DNA of 64,000 nucleotides from Immersiella caudata (GCA_030512335.1 JAULSU010000002.1:2170001-2234000), one strand, 5' to 3'. Positions 10,974 to 21,580 are shown, counted from the first letter of the stretch. Program-made: numbers and translations. The notes: generated from the letters alone by a model not told the origin.

Positions 10974-13900
10974 TCACTCAACAATCCACCCCTTTCCGGG
11001 CACCTTCCTCTGGGTCACCTTGCGAGCGGGCAAAGGCCATCCCATCCCACCACCTGTCTCGGCCCTGAGGTATGGAATAACCCAAACCTCCCTCGTCTTC
11101 CCATCCGTCCCTTCTGAGCCCTTGACCTCCTTGATCGGCTTCCCGTAACTGATGAGTGGCGTCCCTTTTGCGAGTGCAGCGAGCTGCCCAGCTGACAGGT
11201 CTGTCAATGCATGCATTCTTGTCTTAGGTTTCTTCTCGTCTTGCGCGCCGGTATTGCCTGCGCGCTGAAGATACGCATAGACTACGTAGTCAGGGCACTC
11301 CTCGGCGGTCAAATGCGCCAACGGTGACGAAGGATGGATGTAGACCAACCTGTCAGCGGGGTCGAGTTTCTGCTCACCTTCCAGCGGGATGAGTGGCAAA
11401 TAGGGGACGTCAATAGCACGACGAGGCTTCCTGTACATCTCCGGAGGCTGGGGTGCCTTGTCAGCACGGATGGCCACTTGATCGATAAAACCCGCCGCAA
11501 CCATTTGCTTTAATGCCTGGACTTGCTTTGGTGAAGGAGGATCGAGCTTCTCAGAGAGCCCGAAGCTAGCAAAGGCTGGAATGTTTGTCCTCAGGAGGTC
11601 GGCGATTTGGTGCTGGAGTTGCTTGATCTCCTTCAGGACCTTGAACCGCACAAAGTGGCTCTCACACCATTCTTCGGTAGGTTCATGGGCGAACTCGCCC
11701 ACTACTTGGAGCAGTTTGATGGCGTCAGACCGGTCATCAAGGAAGCAGAAGTTCTTGTGGGCCCTGCCGAAGGCTCGCCTGATCTTTGCCCGGCGGTCCT
11801 CGGCGATCACGTCTTCATTAGTCCGGTATTCTTCGGTTTGTTCTGCGGCCGCGGGGATGGCTTGGTTTTCTGGTATGTAGATTTCGCCAGCCGATAACCC
11901 AGCGACGAGGGCGATAGTGTATGGTAGGCAGTCGTGTAAGTGGCCGACGAGAAGGATGCGTGCGAAGCGAGGTGACAAGGGAAAGATCGACATGGTTGAC
12001 CCGATTGGAGTAACCTGTCCGCTTGATGATATTGCGGACAAGTATGCCAATAGCTTCTCAGCCTTGATCAAGCTTTGCCTATCAGGAGGTGTCGGGAAGG
12101 GAAAGTTTATAACGTGTTGAAGGTTCATCGACTTCAGCTGGAGCACAACGCCCTCGATGGGCATGCGCAGCAGTTCTGGGTCGGAGAACTCCTGAAAGTC
12201 TCTTTCGTAAACCGCAGACGAGTAAAGTCTCCAGCAGTGGCCGGGCCCAGTACGACCTGCACGGCCTGCGCGCTGCTTCGCGCTGGCTTTGCTGATCCAG
12301 CCAATCTCGAAACTCTGGACACCACTTACTGGATCGTATCGACGCTCCTTCGACCTTCCACAGTCGAACACATATTTTATGCCTGGTATCGTCAAACTTG
12401 TCTCCGCCACGTTGGTGGCCAGAATAACGAGCCGCGATCCATCTGGTGGAGGCTCGAACACCTTCAACTGTTCCTTTGTAGGCAGAAGAGAGAAGAGTGG
12501 AAGGATGTACATCCGCAACGGCCCGGTGCCTGACTCCTCATCCTCAATGTCAAACTCGGCCTCGTCTTCTTCGCCTCCCGAGTCAAATTCGACATCATCG
12601 TCCATGTCCGCAATATTTCGATCGTCCAAATCTCCAAAGTCAATATCCTCTGCCTCGATTGGGGCTTCGCTAGCTGAGAGTCGCACTTTGGGCCCGGCAC
12701 CGGAATTGGGGCCACCAAATACTTGCCTCAGACGTTTGCTGAGCTGATTGATTTCACCCTGGCCAGTGAGGAACACGAGGAAGCCTCCTGGAGGAAGCTT
12801 TCGGTGGCCCCTGCAGATCTTCCGGAAGGCCTCCTCGACGTAGTCGTGTTGCGTCTTTCGAGAAAAGTGGACTGTCACACTGTGCTCGCGTCCTTCAACC
12901 TCAATGACACGCGGAGGGGCCGAGAATAGTGCCTGGTTCTGTGTGAGATCTTCGATCCGGAGCGTGGCTGACATGATAATGAGCTTCAACCGCTTGACAT
13001 TCGGATCTTCCTTCTCAAGATCTGCCCTGAGCTTGACCACTCTGCTAAGCATCGCGATGAGGATGTCAGTGTTGACGCTTCTCTCGTGTGCCTCGTCGAT
13101 GATGATGGCAGAGTATTTTCGAAGGGCAATATCCATGGCTGCCTCGCGAAGAAGAACACCATCGGTCATAAATTTCATGGCCGTGTTGGGATCAACGGTG
13201 CCTTCGAATCTGATTTGATACGCCACCACTTTGGAATAGTCTCCCATTTCTTGGGCAACACGCTTCGACATACTGACAGCAGCAACTCGTCTTGGCTGTG
13301 TCACACCAATCATGCCTGGTGTGGGCCCGCTTGGATCGCCGTAGCCAGCTTCAAAGAGGAACTGGGGGACCTGAGTCGTCTTTCCGGAGCCAGTTGCGCC
13401 GCAGACCACGACGACATCGTTGTCATGGATGGCCTCCATGATCTTCTGCTCTTCTGCCACTACAGGCAGTCGAAGTCGGACTTCTTGGATCTCCGGATCC
13501 CTAGTGACCACCACTGCATGCGATTTTCGGTTAAGATTTGTTGTTGGGAGCAGTTCCTCCGGCAATGGATCCTGTTCCAGTGGCCGGGGTGTGAAATTGG
13601 TGGGTATATCGAGCACCATGGGACCTGATGGCTGATACCCGAGCGCTTCGTTTCGTTGCTGATGCGCCCATGCCTTGAACGCCGAGGACCTCTCCTTGCT
13701 TCTTTCTTTGCTGTCCTCATCCCTCGATTCCTCCCCATCGGAGTCATCATCGCCCTCGCTCATCTCCTCAGGCGAACCGTCCGAGTCACTTTCGCTTCCC
13801 TGGTCCCCATCTTCCGATTCCTCGGCGGAATCATCATTGGAATTCGCATCTGAGGCTTCGTCCAAATCCTCACCAGAGCTGAAGCCATTCCACTCATCCG

Positions 13901-14612
13901 CCGCGGGTGTAGCAGGGCGCAATACCACAGCTGTCGGATATGTAGGTGGATGTTTTGTCTTGACTCCTCCGCGCTTCTGCCGCTTTGCGAGCACAGGACG
14001 GCCGCAGTCATCGACCTCCAGGGGTCGTTTCAGGCCAGATCCAATAATGTTCGAAGTCCCCTGGGCCGACACAGATAGTTCCTCAGCCACAGCAGTCTTT
14101 GGTTGGGCCTTCACTGCCTCAAAATTCTGGTCATCCACTGATGCGTCCGACTCCTCATCCTCGGGGGGCGTTCCGTTCGCCAGCCGGCGCCGCTCATAGA
14201 GAAGTTCCGCTGTTTTCCTATCTAAAGGAATACCGGCATTCTTTTCCTGAAATGCACGACTGAGTGCCTCTTTCTTCGTCTGCTTAGTCTGACCAAGGGA
14301 GCGACTGCTGGAGAACAAGCTGGTGTCGATCTTGTTGGCGGCAAGCTTGGCGAGGAGCTCTCTGTTCTCGTCTTTCTTAAGCTTGCTATCGATATATTTC
14401 TCAAGTCGCTTGGCCTTCTTGCCGCTGACCTTCACGCCGTCTGGCTGCAGCTCTTCCCGAAGTTGCGCCCTCTTCCGTTCGGCTTCGACTTGGGTGATCT
14501 CGATGGCATTGGAATCGACCGCTTCTTCGCCCTCTCCGGCCCTTCGTTTCTGGGCCCTCTGGCGGTCCAAAACTTTGCGCTTGCGCTGACGTGGTACGAA
14601 CTTGTTCACCAT
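10974..14612 (-). CDS. dhr1: DEAH-box RNA helicase Dhr1/Ecm16 (DHX37 family)
   Basis: Nucleolar ATP-dependent helicase that releases U3 snoRNA from pre-ribosomes during 40S assembly (family knowledge). Single exon, 1212 aa, close to the 1267 aa of yeast Ecm16. It begins KFVPRQRKRKVLDRQ, the typical family start. Residues about 250-310 are a strongly acidic Ser/Asp/Glu tract. Motif I GATGSGKT is at 405-412, DEAH at 506-509, SAT at 548-550, the LTGQGEIN segment follows, and motif VI is QRAGRAGRTGPGH. The usual HA2 and OB-fold regions follow, ending in a basic tail. All catalytic motifs look intact. It is divergent from the PAC3 gene across 313 bp. Confidence 0.95.
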   Translation of the reverse strand: MVNKFVPRQRKRKVLDRQRAQKRRAGEGEEAVDSNAIEITQVEAERKRAQLREELQPDGVKVSGKKAKRLEKYIDSKLKKDENRELLAKLAANKIDTSLFSSSRSLGQTKQTKKEALSRAFQEKNAGIPLDRKTAELLYERRRLANGTPPEDEESDASVDDQNFEAVKAQPKTAVAEELSVSAQGTSNIIGSGLKRPLEVDDCGRPVLAKRQKRGGVKTKHPPTYPTAVVLRPATPAADEWNGFSSGEDLDEASDANSNDDSAEESEDGDQGSESDSDGSPEEMSEGDDDSDGEESRDEDSKERSKERSSAFKAWAHQQRNEALGYQPSGPMVLDIPTNFTPRPLEQDPLPEELLPTTNLNRKSHAVVVTRDPEIQEVRLRLPVVAEEQKIMEAIHDNDVVVVCGATGSGKTTQVPQFLFEAGYGDPSGPTPGMIGVTQPRRVAAVSMSKRVAQEMGDYSKVVAYQIRFEGTVDPNTAMKFMTDGVLLREAAMDIALRKYSAIIIDEAHERSVNTDILIAMLSRVVKLRADLEKEDPNVKRLKLIIMSATLRIEDLTQNQALFSAPPRVIEVEGREHSVTVHFSRKTQHDYVEEAFRKICRGHRKLPPGGFLVFLTGQGEINQLSKRLRQVFGGPNSGAGPKVRLSASEAPIEAEDIDFGDLDDRNIADMDDDVEFDSGGEEDEAEFDIEDEESGTGPLRMYILPLFSLLPTKEQLKVFEPPPDGSRLVILATNVAETSLTIPGIKYVFDCGRSKERRYDPVSGVQSFEIGWISKASAKQRAGRAGRTGPGHCWRLYSSAVYERDFQEFSDPELLRMPIEGVVLQLKSMNLQHVINFPFPTPPDRQSLIKAEKLLAYLSAISSSGQVTPIGSTMSIFPLSPRFARILLVGHLHDCLPYTIALVAGLSAGEIYIPENQAIPAAAEQTEEYRTNEDVIAEDRRAKIRRAFGRAHKNFCFLDDRSDAIKLLQVVGEFAHEPTEEWCESHFVRFKVLKEIKQLQHQIADLLRTNIPAFASFGLSEKLDPPSPKQVQALKQMVAAGFIDQVAIRADKAPQPPEMYRKPRRAIDVPYLPLIPLEGEQKLDPADRLVYIHPSSPLAHLTAEECPDYVVYAYLQRAGNTGAQDEKKPKTRMHALTDLSAGQLAALAKGTPLISYGKPIKEVKGSEGTDGKTREVWVIPYLRAETGGGMGWPLPARKVTQRKVPGKGWIVE

Positions 14613-14925
14613 CTTGCAGGGAGGGTCAGTATGGCAAATGCCGCAGAATTGAACTCTGTCGCATTCTCATTCGATGCTGCAAGCCCCCAGAATAATTCGA
14701 GATGTAAATCTTGTCCGCCTGGCAGAATTCTTGCGCTAGCGGAGGTGGGGGCTGCGGGGCTGCGGGGCAAGCCAAGACAGTCACAGTGCAGACACAGTGC
14801 ATTCTACTTAAGCTGCGAGGCAGCCTCGGTGCCGTGTTGACTGTTCAAGACGACGATACATCTATTTGCGAACTTTGGCCCCGGGTTTCTCAGAGCTAAA
14901 GACAAATCCCTCCACTCTGGACATA
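14613..14925. other. Divergent promoter region, DHR1 / PAC3
   Basis: A 313-bp gap between divergent starts. The frame of PAC3 stays open upstream to about 14866, but the ATG at 14926 fits the family start. No specific motif recognised. Confidence 0.4.
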
Positions 14926-15416
14926 ATGGCAGACAACGATGTCAGGGATGAGTCATTCCCGGCCTCCTCAAAACAGATCACGGGCACGGTCAACAGCATC
15001 CAGACTGAAACATCCCGGGTGGACTTCTCAGACAAGATTGTTATAACTGTCTCTCAGGCCGGACGTCTCGCTCAATGGGTAAGTTGGCAGCATCAAGAGC
15101 TACAAAATTACCGCTAACGAAGTGGCAGATACAGGTGCCGCTCTCGGCGCCGTCTGCGGCCTCGGTGGATATGTCTCTTCCCGGAGCAGACAGCATGTTG
15201 CCTTCAACACATTTCACGCCCAGGACGCTCTTAGGGGGCGCCAATGAGGAGAGGGAGACCGTAGGTCAGCTTTTCGCTGCCCAGACGGCCAGTCTTCTTT
15301 CTCTCCGAGATCCAGAAGAGAAGAGGACTCTCCTGCTAGGCCTTGGCCTGGAGAAGGTTGAAAGCAACAGTGATGCGTTCTACGATCTTATGGAGTTGCT
15401 ACAGCAGCTCCTTTGA
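14926..15416 (+). CDS. Proteasome assembly chaperone 3 (PAC3)
   Basis: Small cytosolic chaperone that helps assemble the 20S proteasome alpha ring (family knowledge). Exons 14926-15078 and 15129-15416 give 146 aa, the usual size. The 50-nt intron (15079-15128) has donor gtaagt and an internal ccgctaac branch motif. Diagnostic blocks are FPASSKQITGTVNSI, FSDKIVITVSQAGRLAQW and, after splicing, IQVPLSAPS, which match the PAC3/Poc3 fold. The C terminus is helical and acidic. Identification relies on the KIVITVSQ.G.L.QW.QVPL pattern. Confidence 0.82.
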
Positions 15417-16073
15417 GTGAAGAATCAGATAATTATTGGACTTCGACGCAACTGGGAACCTAGGGTCCAGTAGTGATGCTTGTGTCTCGCCGGGCATTCA
15501 GGGGTTGACGATATTGCTCAGGATGAGCCGTGCGGCAACGCGAGTTAGAGGAGTGCACCGGATTGTGATATTGGGTTTACTTCAGGCCAGAAAGTCGACG
15601 ATGTGGTGTCTGCATGGACTCTGGCAGCTGGTTCAAGGTCGGGAAAGTCAGACCTTCAACAGCTAGGAGATACGTCCAGGACAGCCTCAAAGCCCAAACT
15701 CAAGCCCCTCATATCATTGCGGGAAGTAAAAATCAGCGTTCATTATCAGCTTAACTCACAGTTATGATGACAGTTCGAGTCGTAAAGTTTGGAGAATCCG
15801 AGTTTTAGGTGAACGAGCTCGAAAGGCGGAGTGTCTGGGCTGGGACCTTTGCGCGACCCTAACCCTGATTCTTCAAGTTGCCCTGCTCACCCCACAGCCC
15901 CACTTCGAAAGATTCGGCTCAACACCGGACAATTCTTTTCCCAGCCCTAACGGAATTTTGGCGGGCACAATCCTGTTGCAGCAGCGAGCGCAAGTAGTAA
16001 CTTTGGAGCATCACCGGTCGACGACTTCCGACTTTTTTCAGTCACCACCAGAGTCGCCCACGAAGACCTCACG
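15417..16073. other. Intergenic, promoter of the uL15 gene
   Basis: Contains the 3' side of PAC3 and the upstream region of the ribosomal protein gene, including the telomere-repeat box at 15856-15868. No other gene seen. Confidence 0.45.
15856..15868 (+). promoter_or_regulatory. Telomere-repeat (Tbf1-type) box upstream of uL15 gene
   Basis: ACCCTAACCCTGA lies 206 bp upstream of the ribosomal protein ATG. Two near-perfect CCCTAA units match the AACCCTAA element that Tbf1-like Myb factors bind at ribosomal protein promoters in several ascomycetes (established for Candida albicans). The site is read directly; its function here is inference. Confidence 0.5.
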
Positions 16074-16891
16074 ATGCCTACTCGCTTTTCCAAGACAAGA
16101 AAGCACCGCGGACATGTACGATCTCGCCGACCTTACTGCTGCACAATTAGTTACTGACCTTGCTGCTGTTTAGGTTTCCGCCGGTAAGGGGTACGTCGCA
16201 AAAATCCGACCGACACGCTCAATACGTTCGATGGGATATTGACTGGAATTGTTTGCAGCCGTGTCGGAAAGCACAGAAAGCACCCCGGTGGTCGTGGTAT
16301 GGCCGGTGGTCAGCACCACCACCGCACCAACCTCGATAAGTGTATGTTGCTCGTTCCCGCAGGCGGTTTGGACAGTTTTGGGGAGGACAATCCGTGTCCC
16401 GCTCGCCAATTCACGATGCCAAACCGTCTGGTACTCCGATGATAGCAGCAGCTAACAGATTGAATCAGACCATCCCGGTTACTTCGGTAAGGTCGGTATG
16501 AGGCGCTTCCACCTCCTCCGCAACCACCAGTGGGCCCCCACTATCAACATTGAGAAGCTGTACGTCAATTCCGAACCGAGCCACAATCGATATTTTCCAC
16601 TGACTCTCATAGCTGGTCGCTCGTCCCCACCGAGGCTCGCGAGAAGTACGTCGGTGGCTCCAAGACTGATACCGCCCCTGTTATCGACCTCCTGTCCCAC
16701 GGCTACGCCAAGCTCCTTGGAAAGGGTATGGAAAAAATCTGCGAAAAACGTGGTGAGAGCAGGGGTAGGCTAACATAGTTCTTCTAGGCCGTCTTCCTGA
16801 GATCCCCGTTGTCGTTCGGGCACGATACGTCAGCTCCGAGGCGGAGAAGAAGATCACGGCGGCTGGTGGCGTTGTTGAGCTCGTTGCTTAA
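16074..16891 (+). CDS. rpl28: 60S ribosomal protein uL15 (L27a; yeast Rpl28)
   Basis: Six exons: 16074-16115, 16174-16190, 16259-16341, 16469-16559, 16613-16725 and 16788-16891. Together they give exactly 149 aa, the family length. The protein starts MPTRFSKTRKHRGHVSAGKG and continues with RVGKHRKHPGGRG, GGQHHHRTNLDKYHPGYFGK and GMRRFHLLRNHQW. It ends with the conserved KKITAAGGVVELVA block. Introns are 53-127 nt, all gt-ag with ctaac-like branch sites; exon 2 is only 17 nt. The intron-rich 5' end is usual for fungal ribosomal protein genes. A telomere-repeat box lies upstream. Confidence 0.96.
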
Positions 16892-17319
16892 GGTCATGGC
16901 ATGGCGCAGTAAAACAAGGACTGGCGATTTGACTTTTACGGTACGAGGATAAACAGGGCAAAGGACCCTGTTGCTACGATTCGGACATTTTCACGCACTA
17001 TTCAAAAGGTGCCGGAGTCTCGGATGATTATCGGGTGGGAGATGACCACCTCAACCGCAGCATAGGGAATGGACGTTTATTCGCATCGTGATCTTTGGGG
17101 CCCGCGGGCCGTGTCACCTTCGCCTCTGGGGAGCAGGGCTGATCTGTGTATATCAATCACTCCTGGGGCAAGGACGCAGGTCCCGAGCCAGTCGGCCAAT
17201 GAATCAAACAACGCCTTGTCCAAATTCCCTTAAGTTACTCGTGAACTAGGCTCAGTAATATCAGTGGGCGGTGACAACCAAGACACAGAGGTTACCACCC
17301 CCCCCCCCCCCAATCTCCT
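16892..17319. other. Intergenic, 3' of uL15
   Basis: 3' UTR of the ribosomal protein gene, ending with a run of 14 C at 17298-17311. No gene recognised. Confidence 0.4.
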
Positions 17320-18240
17320 CTCCCGACGTTGACAATCCACGTCCAGAAGATAGCCAAAATACTCGGCAGACTCGCAACACCCCCTTCCACATTACACAGC
17401 TCACTCGCTACAAAGAAAATCCACCTTCCCTCCTCCTCACACTCCCCGGCCAACCTCCAGGTCGAACAACCCTCCTATCGGACAGCCCCATCCCGCTAGC
17501 AGCACTTCATGCACGTGTCACCGCTTTTGTGTCGGCCATGCCTCGAAAGCAGGCTGATCCCCCGCCACCGCACTCAAGTTCTCACATATACACCTCAGCA
17601 TCTGCTCGCTTTGCTCTACGCTAATGAGCTGGTACGGGAACGTTGCTCGCAGACTAGCTAGTTCCTCAGGGGTCTTGGATGAAGCCTGTGCGGAGGAGGA
17701 TGTCTCCGAAGCGAGGGGCGGTGTTTTGGTGGGAAAGACAAGAGAGGAGGTCAGAAAGGGGGATGGGGGTTGCGGTGAAGGGGTTGTAGGGTGGGAGGTT
17801 TTGAGACTCTCGCCAGCGGGGGAGGTCAAGGAGGATGCCGCGGCCTACAATGCCAAATTGGGACCAGGCTGGCTGGAGTGTTAGGTTGGGTTCGACGGGG
17901 ATTTGAACCGGGTCCAAAACCATGGTCGACAAGTGGTTTCGAGGCGTTGAGTCCAGGTTGGATCTGTGTCAGGAAAGGAAAAGCGTGGGAGTAGACGCCG
18001 TACCTTGAATTCCAAGAACACTCTTCCTCTTTCCCTCCTCATCCTCATCATGAATATCACGCATGGTAACCCCATTGTAAAACAACTTCTCCTTTGATAT
18101 CCAAAGTGACGTAGCCCATCCTACTGACTAGAGCCCTGCGTCAGTCAGGCGGTTCAGGTTTCCCAGTTCGTCGTCGGGTCGGCAGAGGCACCAGGCTGAG
18201 AGCACGGGGTCTCCTCGGCGAAATGTGGGATGCCATTTTC
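17320..18240 (-). pseudogene. Decayed cyclase-family gene (PF04199, kynurenine-formamidase-like)
   Basis: Minus-strand remnants line up in gene order with a fungal putative cyclase. First comes SAWCLCRPDDELGNLNRLTD near 18140-18200, then SSQ-stop-DGLRHFGYQ and, in another frame, KEKLFYNGVTMRDIHDE around 18030-18130. Next is GIVGRGILLDLPRW and RFGDILLRTGFIQDP (17666-17860). After a frame change comes SEQMLRCICENLSAVAGDQPAFEAWP (17530-17600). Then a stop, HEVLLAGWGCPIG, another frame change, and NVEGGVASLPSILAIF. I count at least three frame breaks, two stops at expected Trp codons (TAG and TGA), and loss of about 45-50 residues between NRLTD and the Q-stop-DGLRHF block. An intron-like gtacgg...cacag near 17970-18003 is still visible. 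The gene cannot make a full protein. Family call is from remembered motifs. Confidence 0.72.
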
Positions 18241-18847
18241 ATTCAGCTTGTGATGGGCTTGGTGTACCATCATGCTTTAGTTGAGAATCTAGTTTATAGG
18301 TATCTACCTAGTTCAGCGTTCCTTCTGCAAACGTCAACGCGGGGAAATCGTGAGGTGTGATGCTTTGGAGACATGCCCAAACAAAAGATTCTCTCAAATG
18401 GGGGGTGCACTAGGAATGGCGCAGGTGTCCTTGCAGCAGTGTCCGTCCTACTCTCGGCAGGATTCAACTCGGCAACCCATTGATACCGCTCACCACAATG
18501 AAACAATTACCATAGAATAGCCACTGCACTTCGTTCCCAGGTCTGGTTGTCTACATCCCGCATCGATTAACTCGCATTGGCCTTCGTGGTATGTAAATCT
18601 CAGTCCAAACATCACTACGGGTCCAAAATCAAAGAACAACCACACAAAGCTAAAGAACATCAAGGAGCTTCAATTCCCGTCGATTTTTCCGCTGGTACGT
18701 CCGATGCGGCGTCTTGAGAATCAACCATCCTGCCTCTGATCCATAAACCCCTCCCAAGTGAATGCCAGCAATGCCAACTCTGCTTTGCATATTCTATAAA
18801 GTATGGTCACCGCGTCGTATCCACAACACGCCCAAAAGCTGTACGCT
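18241..18847. other. Intergenic between cyclase pseudogene and calcineurin
   Basis: 3' region of the calcineurin gene and upstream remains of the pseudogene. No coding frame, repeat or RNA recognised. Confidence 0.4.
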
Positions 18848-20735
18848 TTACCGCTTGCGATCACTGAAGAGGTGTTAGCAAGGTTGATTCCCCCTAACCA
18901 GTGTGAAGATTACTCACGTGCTCAGCCTCCTGGACAGAGACTGCAACTTCTTGTCGTTGTCTGCTTCCCGGGTGGCCCTCTCCAGTGCCTGTTGACGCTC
19001 CGCCTCGTGCTGTCTCTGCACCTCCTCGTGGCTAGGTGGCAGCCTTTCGTTCTGTATGTCGACCTTCCTAGCGTCCTCAAAGGTACTAATTGCGTTCTTA
19101 ATGCCTTCAGCGCCCAACATCAGGGTACCCGCTGGCAGGCGACCGCCAGATACTGTCTTGAGTTCTGTAACCCGTTCCGATTCCTCTCTTAGCACCTGGA
19201 AGACACGGGACAGACGCCCAATTGCCAAGATTTTGTTCTTGATCGCACGTCGCTTGAATTCGATAGATTCAGGATCCTGGGCCGAAGTTGAGGAGGCTGG
19301 AGGGGAAATGGGGCCAGGTGACGACGACGACCCGTCCTCCCGCAGCTCTTCTTCGGAGCACGTGCTCAAAATAGCAATCAGCATGTCGGTGATCTTCTCT
19401 CCCACGAAAGGGAGTGACCACGTGAACACGTCCATGAAGTTAGGAAGCCAATAAGGATGCGGTGTGCAGTTGAACTGGCGAATATTCATGACGTTGTTCT
19501 CGTACTTCAGAACCGCAGCCTTGTTGTTGTAGACATCGAGGTAGTTGGGGGCTGAGAAGATGGTCATGACGCTGGGGAACCCAGTGGTACGCGTCTTGCG
19601 GTACATGCGGTAGCCGGCATCCTGCGCCTCGTGGGCGCGGATGATGGAGAGAAGGTTATTTTTCTCCAGGAAGTGACAGGCTGCAGGGTAGGAAAAGAAG
19701 TATGAGCAGCCACGGACGTGGTTGTGCAAGAAGAAGTCGTTAGTCTTCTCCTGGCCGAAATCCTCCAGAGGGTCAGCCCACAAGATGTCACACATAAGAC
19801 CCTGCGTGGGAGGCTCCCTGAACCTATCGATCTATAACCACAGTTAGTCCTATCCCACTAGTGACGCGGAGAGGGACGGGTACGTTTCTCAAGTCGTCAA
19901 GCGTGTGCAGCTCGGGGCTCAGGCCGCCATGAATGCAGAGGAACTGCTTGTTCATGACGGCCGCCAGCGGCAGACAGCAAAACGACTCCATGCAGGCCTC
20001 ATATATGGCCTCCGAATACTTGTGCCTGCACTCCAACTTAAAGGTGAAGTAATCCGTCAAGTGGCGACACTCGTGGTTACCGCGCAGCAGCCACAGCGTT
20101 TGCGGGTAGTGAATCTTCAAGGCCCACAGGTAGAGCACACACTCTATACTAAAATAACCGCGGTCCACATAGTCGCCCAGGAAGAGGTATCTGGTTTCGG
20201 AAGGGTCACCGCCGACCTCGAAGAGCTTCATCAAGTCGTAGTATTGGCCGTGGACGTCGCCACAGACGGTGATGGGGGCGTCCATCTCGAGAAGGTTGGG
20301 CTCCGACTTGAGGATCTCGGTACCTTTCTTGATAATCCATAGAGCCTGGTCTTCGGTCAAGCGCCCCTCGCGGTAGAAGTGCTGCTTGAGGAACTGGATA
20401 TCGGGCTTCTGCTGAGTGTCATCCTCGAAGAATTGCTCGTCGGTTGGCTTGAGCATAGCCGGCGCTTGTACGTCTGGTGCAGCAACAGGTCAGCCACACA
20501 CATTTTTTCATTATCGTCGCGACTGCCCCCTCCCACCGCCGACAACCGCTCTGATCGTACCTTTGCAGACTCGCTCTTGAGTGCTGACCTCTTTGCCGTC
20601 TTCCATGGTATGGATGGTGAAGTCGATCTCTGGGGCCGGCCTCTTTTGCTGGATGGCGCGAATGGCATTATCGACTTGCTCCTTACGGCGCTCGTCCAAG
20701 ACGCCTGGCGCGCCGTCAGCGCTGTCGTGATCCAT
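18848..20735 (-). CDS. cna1: Calcineurin catalytic subunit A (PP2B)
   Basis: Ca2+/calmodulin-activated Ser/Thr phosphatase. Exons 20561-20735, 19884-20473, 18918-19831 and 18848-18863 give 564 aa. Metal and catalytic motifs are intact: GDVHGQ 130-135, GDYVDRG 158-164, GNHE 190-193, then HGGLSPEL and IRAHEAQDAGYRMY. The calcineurin-B helix region follows (FMDVFTWSLPFVGEKITDML). The calmodulin-binding segment is RAIKNKILAIGRLSRVFQVL, and the autoinhibitory element is ISTFEDARKVDIQNERLPP. The last intron (18864-18917) has a perfect gtgagt, gctaac and cag. If retained, the protein stops after the same Thr, so splicing only adds DRKR. The first two introns are 87 and 52 nt. The N terminus PAPEIDFTIHTMEDGKEVS is typical of Sordariomycete CNA. 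Confidence 0.95.
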
Positions 20736-21567
20736 CGTGTGTCCCGACAGTCGGCGACGCGGGGCTGCACGGCGTGGGCGGGCGAACGGCGAGCAGTGAG
20801 CGTGAGTGGCGGCGAGAACGCGGGGATCTGTGCTGACTTCTCGATATTGGCTGCTGAATATCGAACCTTGCGCAACTGGATGGGTGCCGCAGAGTTGAGA
20901 GGCTCGCCGAACGCACCAAAGTACAGATGCTGGTGTCGAAATGCGATATCGTTCGGGCCAAGGAGACGGTGTATGTATGTAAGGCTGATGGGTTGGGCGG
21001 CTGGGACTGTCGGAGCTGGTGTCTAAAGATTTGGGAGCGGGGGCGATGGGAAGGAGGTACTTCCTCTCCACTGCCCAGAAGTGTGCGGGACGAGGTACCC
21101 CCCAGCAGACGAAAGAGGGCACACGAGGGGTCAGAGCCGTCCAAAGGATCTAGCTAGCCCGTCTTTGACGAGGGGTTGGATGCGTGCTGGAATAGGCCTA
21201 TCCACGACTGGCCAGACTCCCTCTTCTGTGCGGCTGACAAGGCTCTCAACTGCGGATATCGGGTCATAACTCTGCTTGCAGAGCGCCTAGGCAGCGATAC
21301 CATCATGAATCAACCCCTCACGCCTCGATTCGGCGATATCCCAGCTGCACTAAAGTTCAAGATCATCGAAACCCCTGCATTACCGTCCCATGGCTGGTTT
21401 TCCACCGGCATACCATATCCGTGCATTTCCAAATAAACAACAAATGTTGCTTTTGAGTTTTGCTGTGGCTGTAATAAGGCTTTTCACCATCCGGGCTCTG
21501 ACGAGCAAACACAACCTGCACTGTGAGCGGGAAGAGCCAAGGCTCAAGCTAAGCGAGACAGAGTAAG

Positions 21568-21580
21568 ACCCTAACCCTAA
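21568..21580 (+). promoter_or_regulatory. Double telomere-repeat box upstream of TMLH
   Basis: ACCCTAACCCTAA, two perfect CCCTAA units, 152 bp upstream of the trimethyllysine dioxygenase ATG and 833 bp from the divergent calcineurin start. Same orientation as the box before the ribosomal protein gene. A Tbf1/telobox role is inferred. Confidence 0.45.

Noticed and set aside
15856..21580. CCCTAA pairs as signs of a nearby telomere or subtelomere
   Set aside because: Only two short pairs, both at promoter distance, in a window full of conserved single-copy genes.
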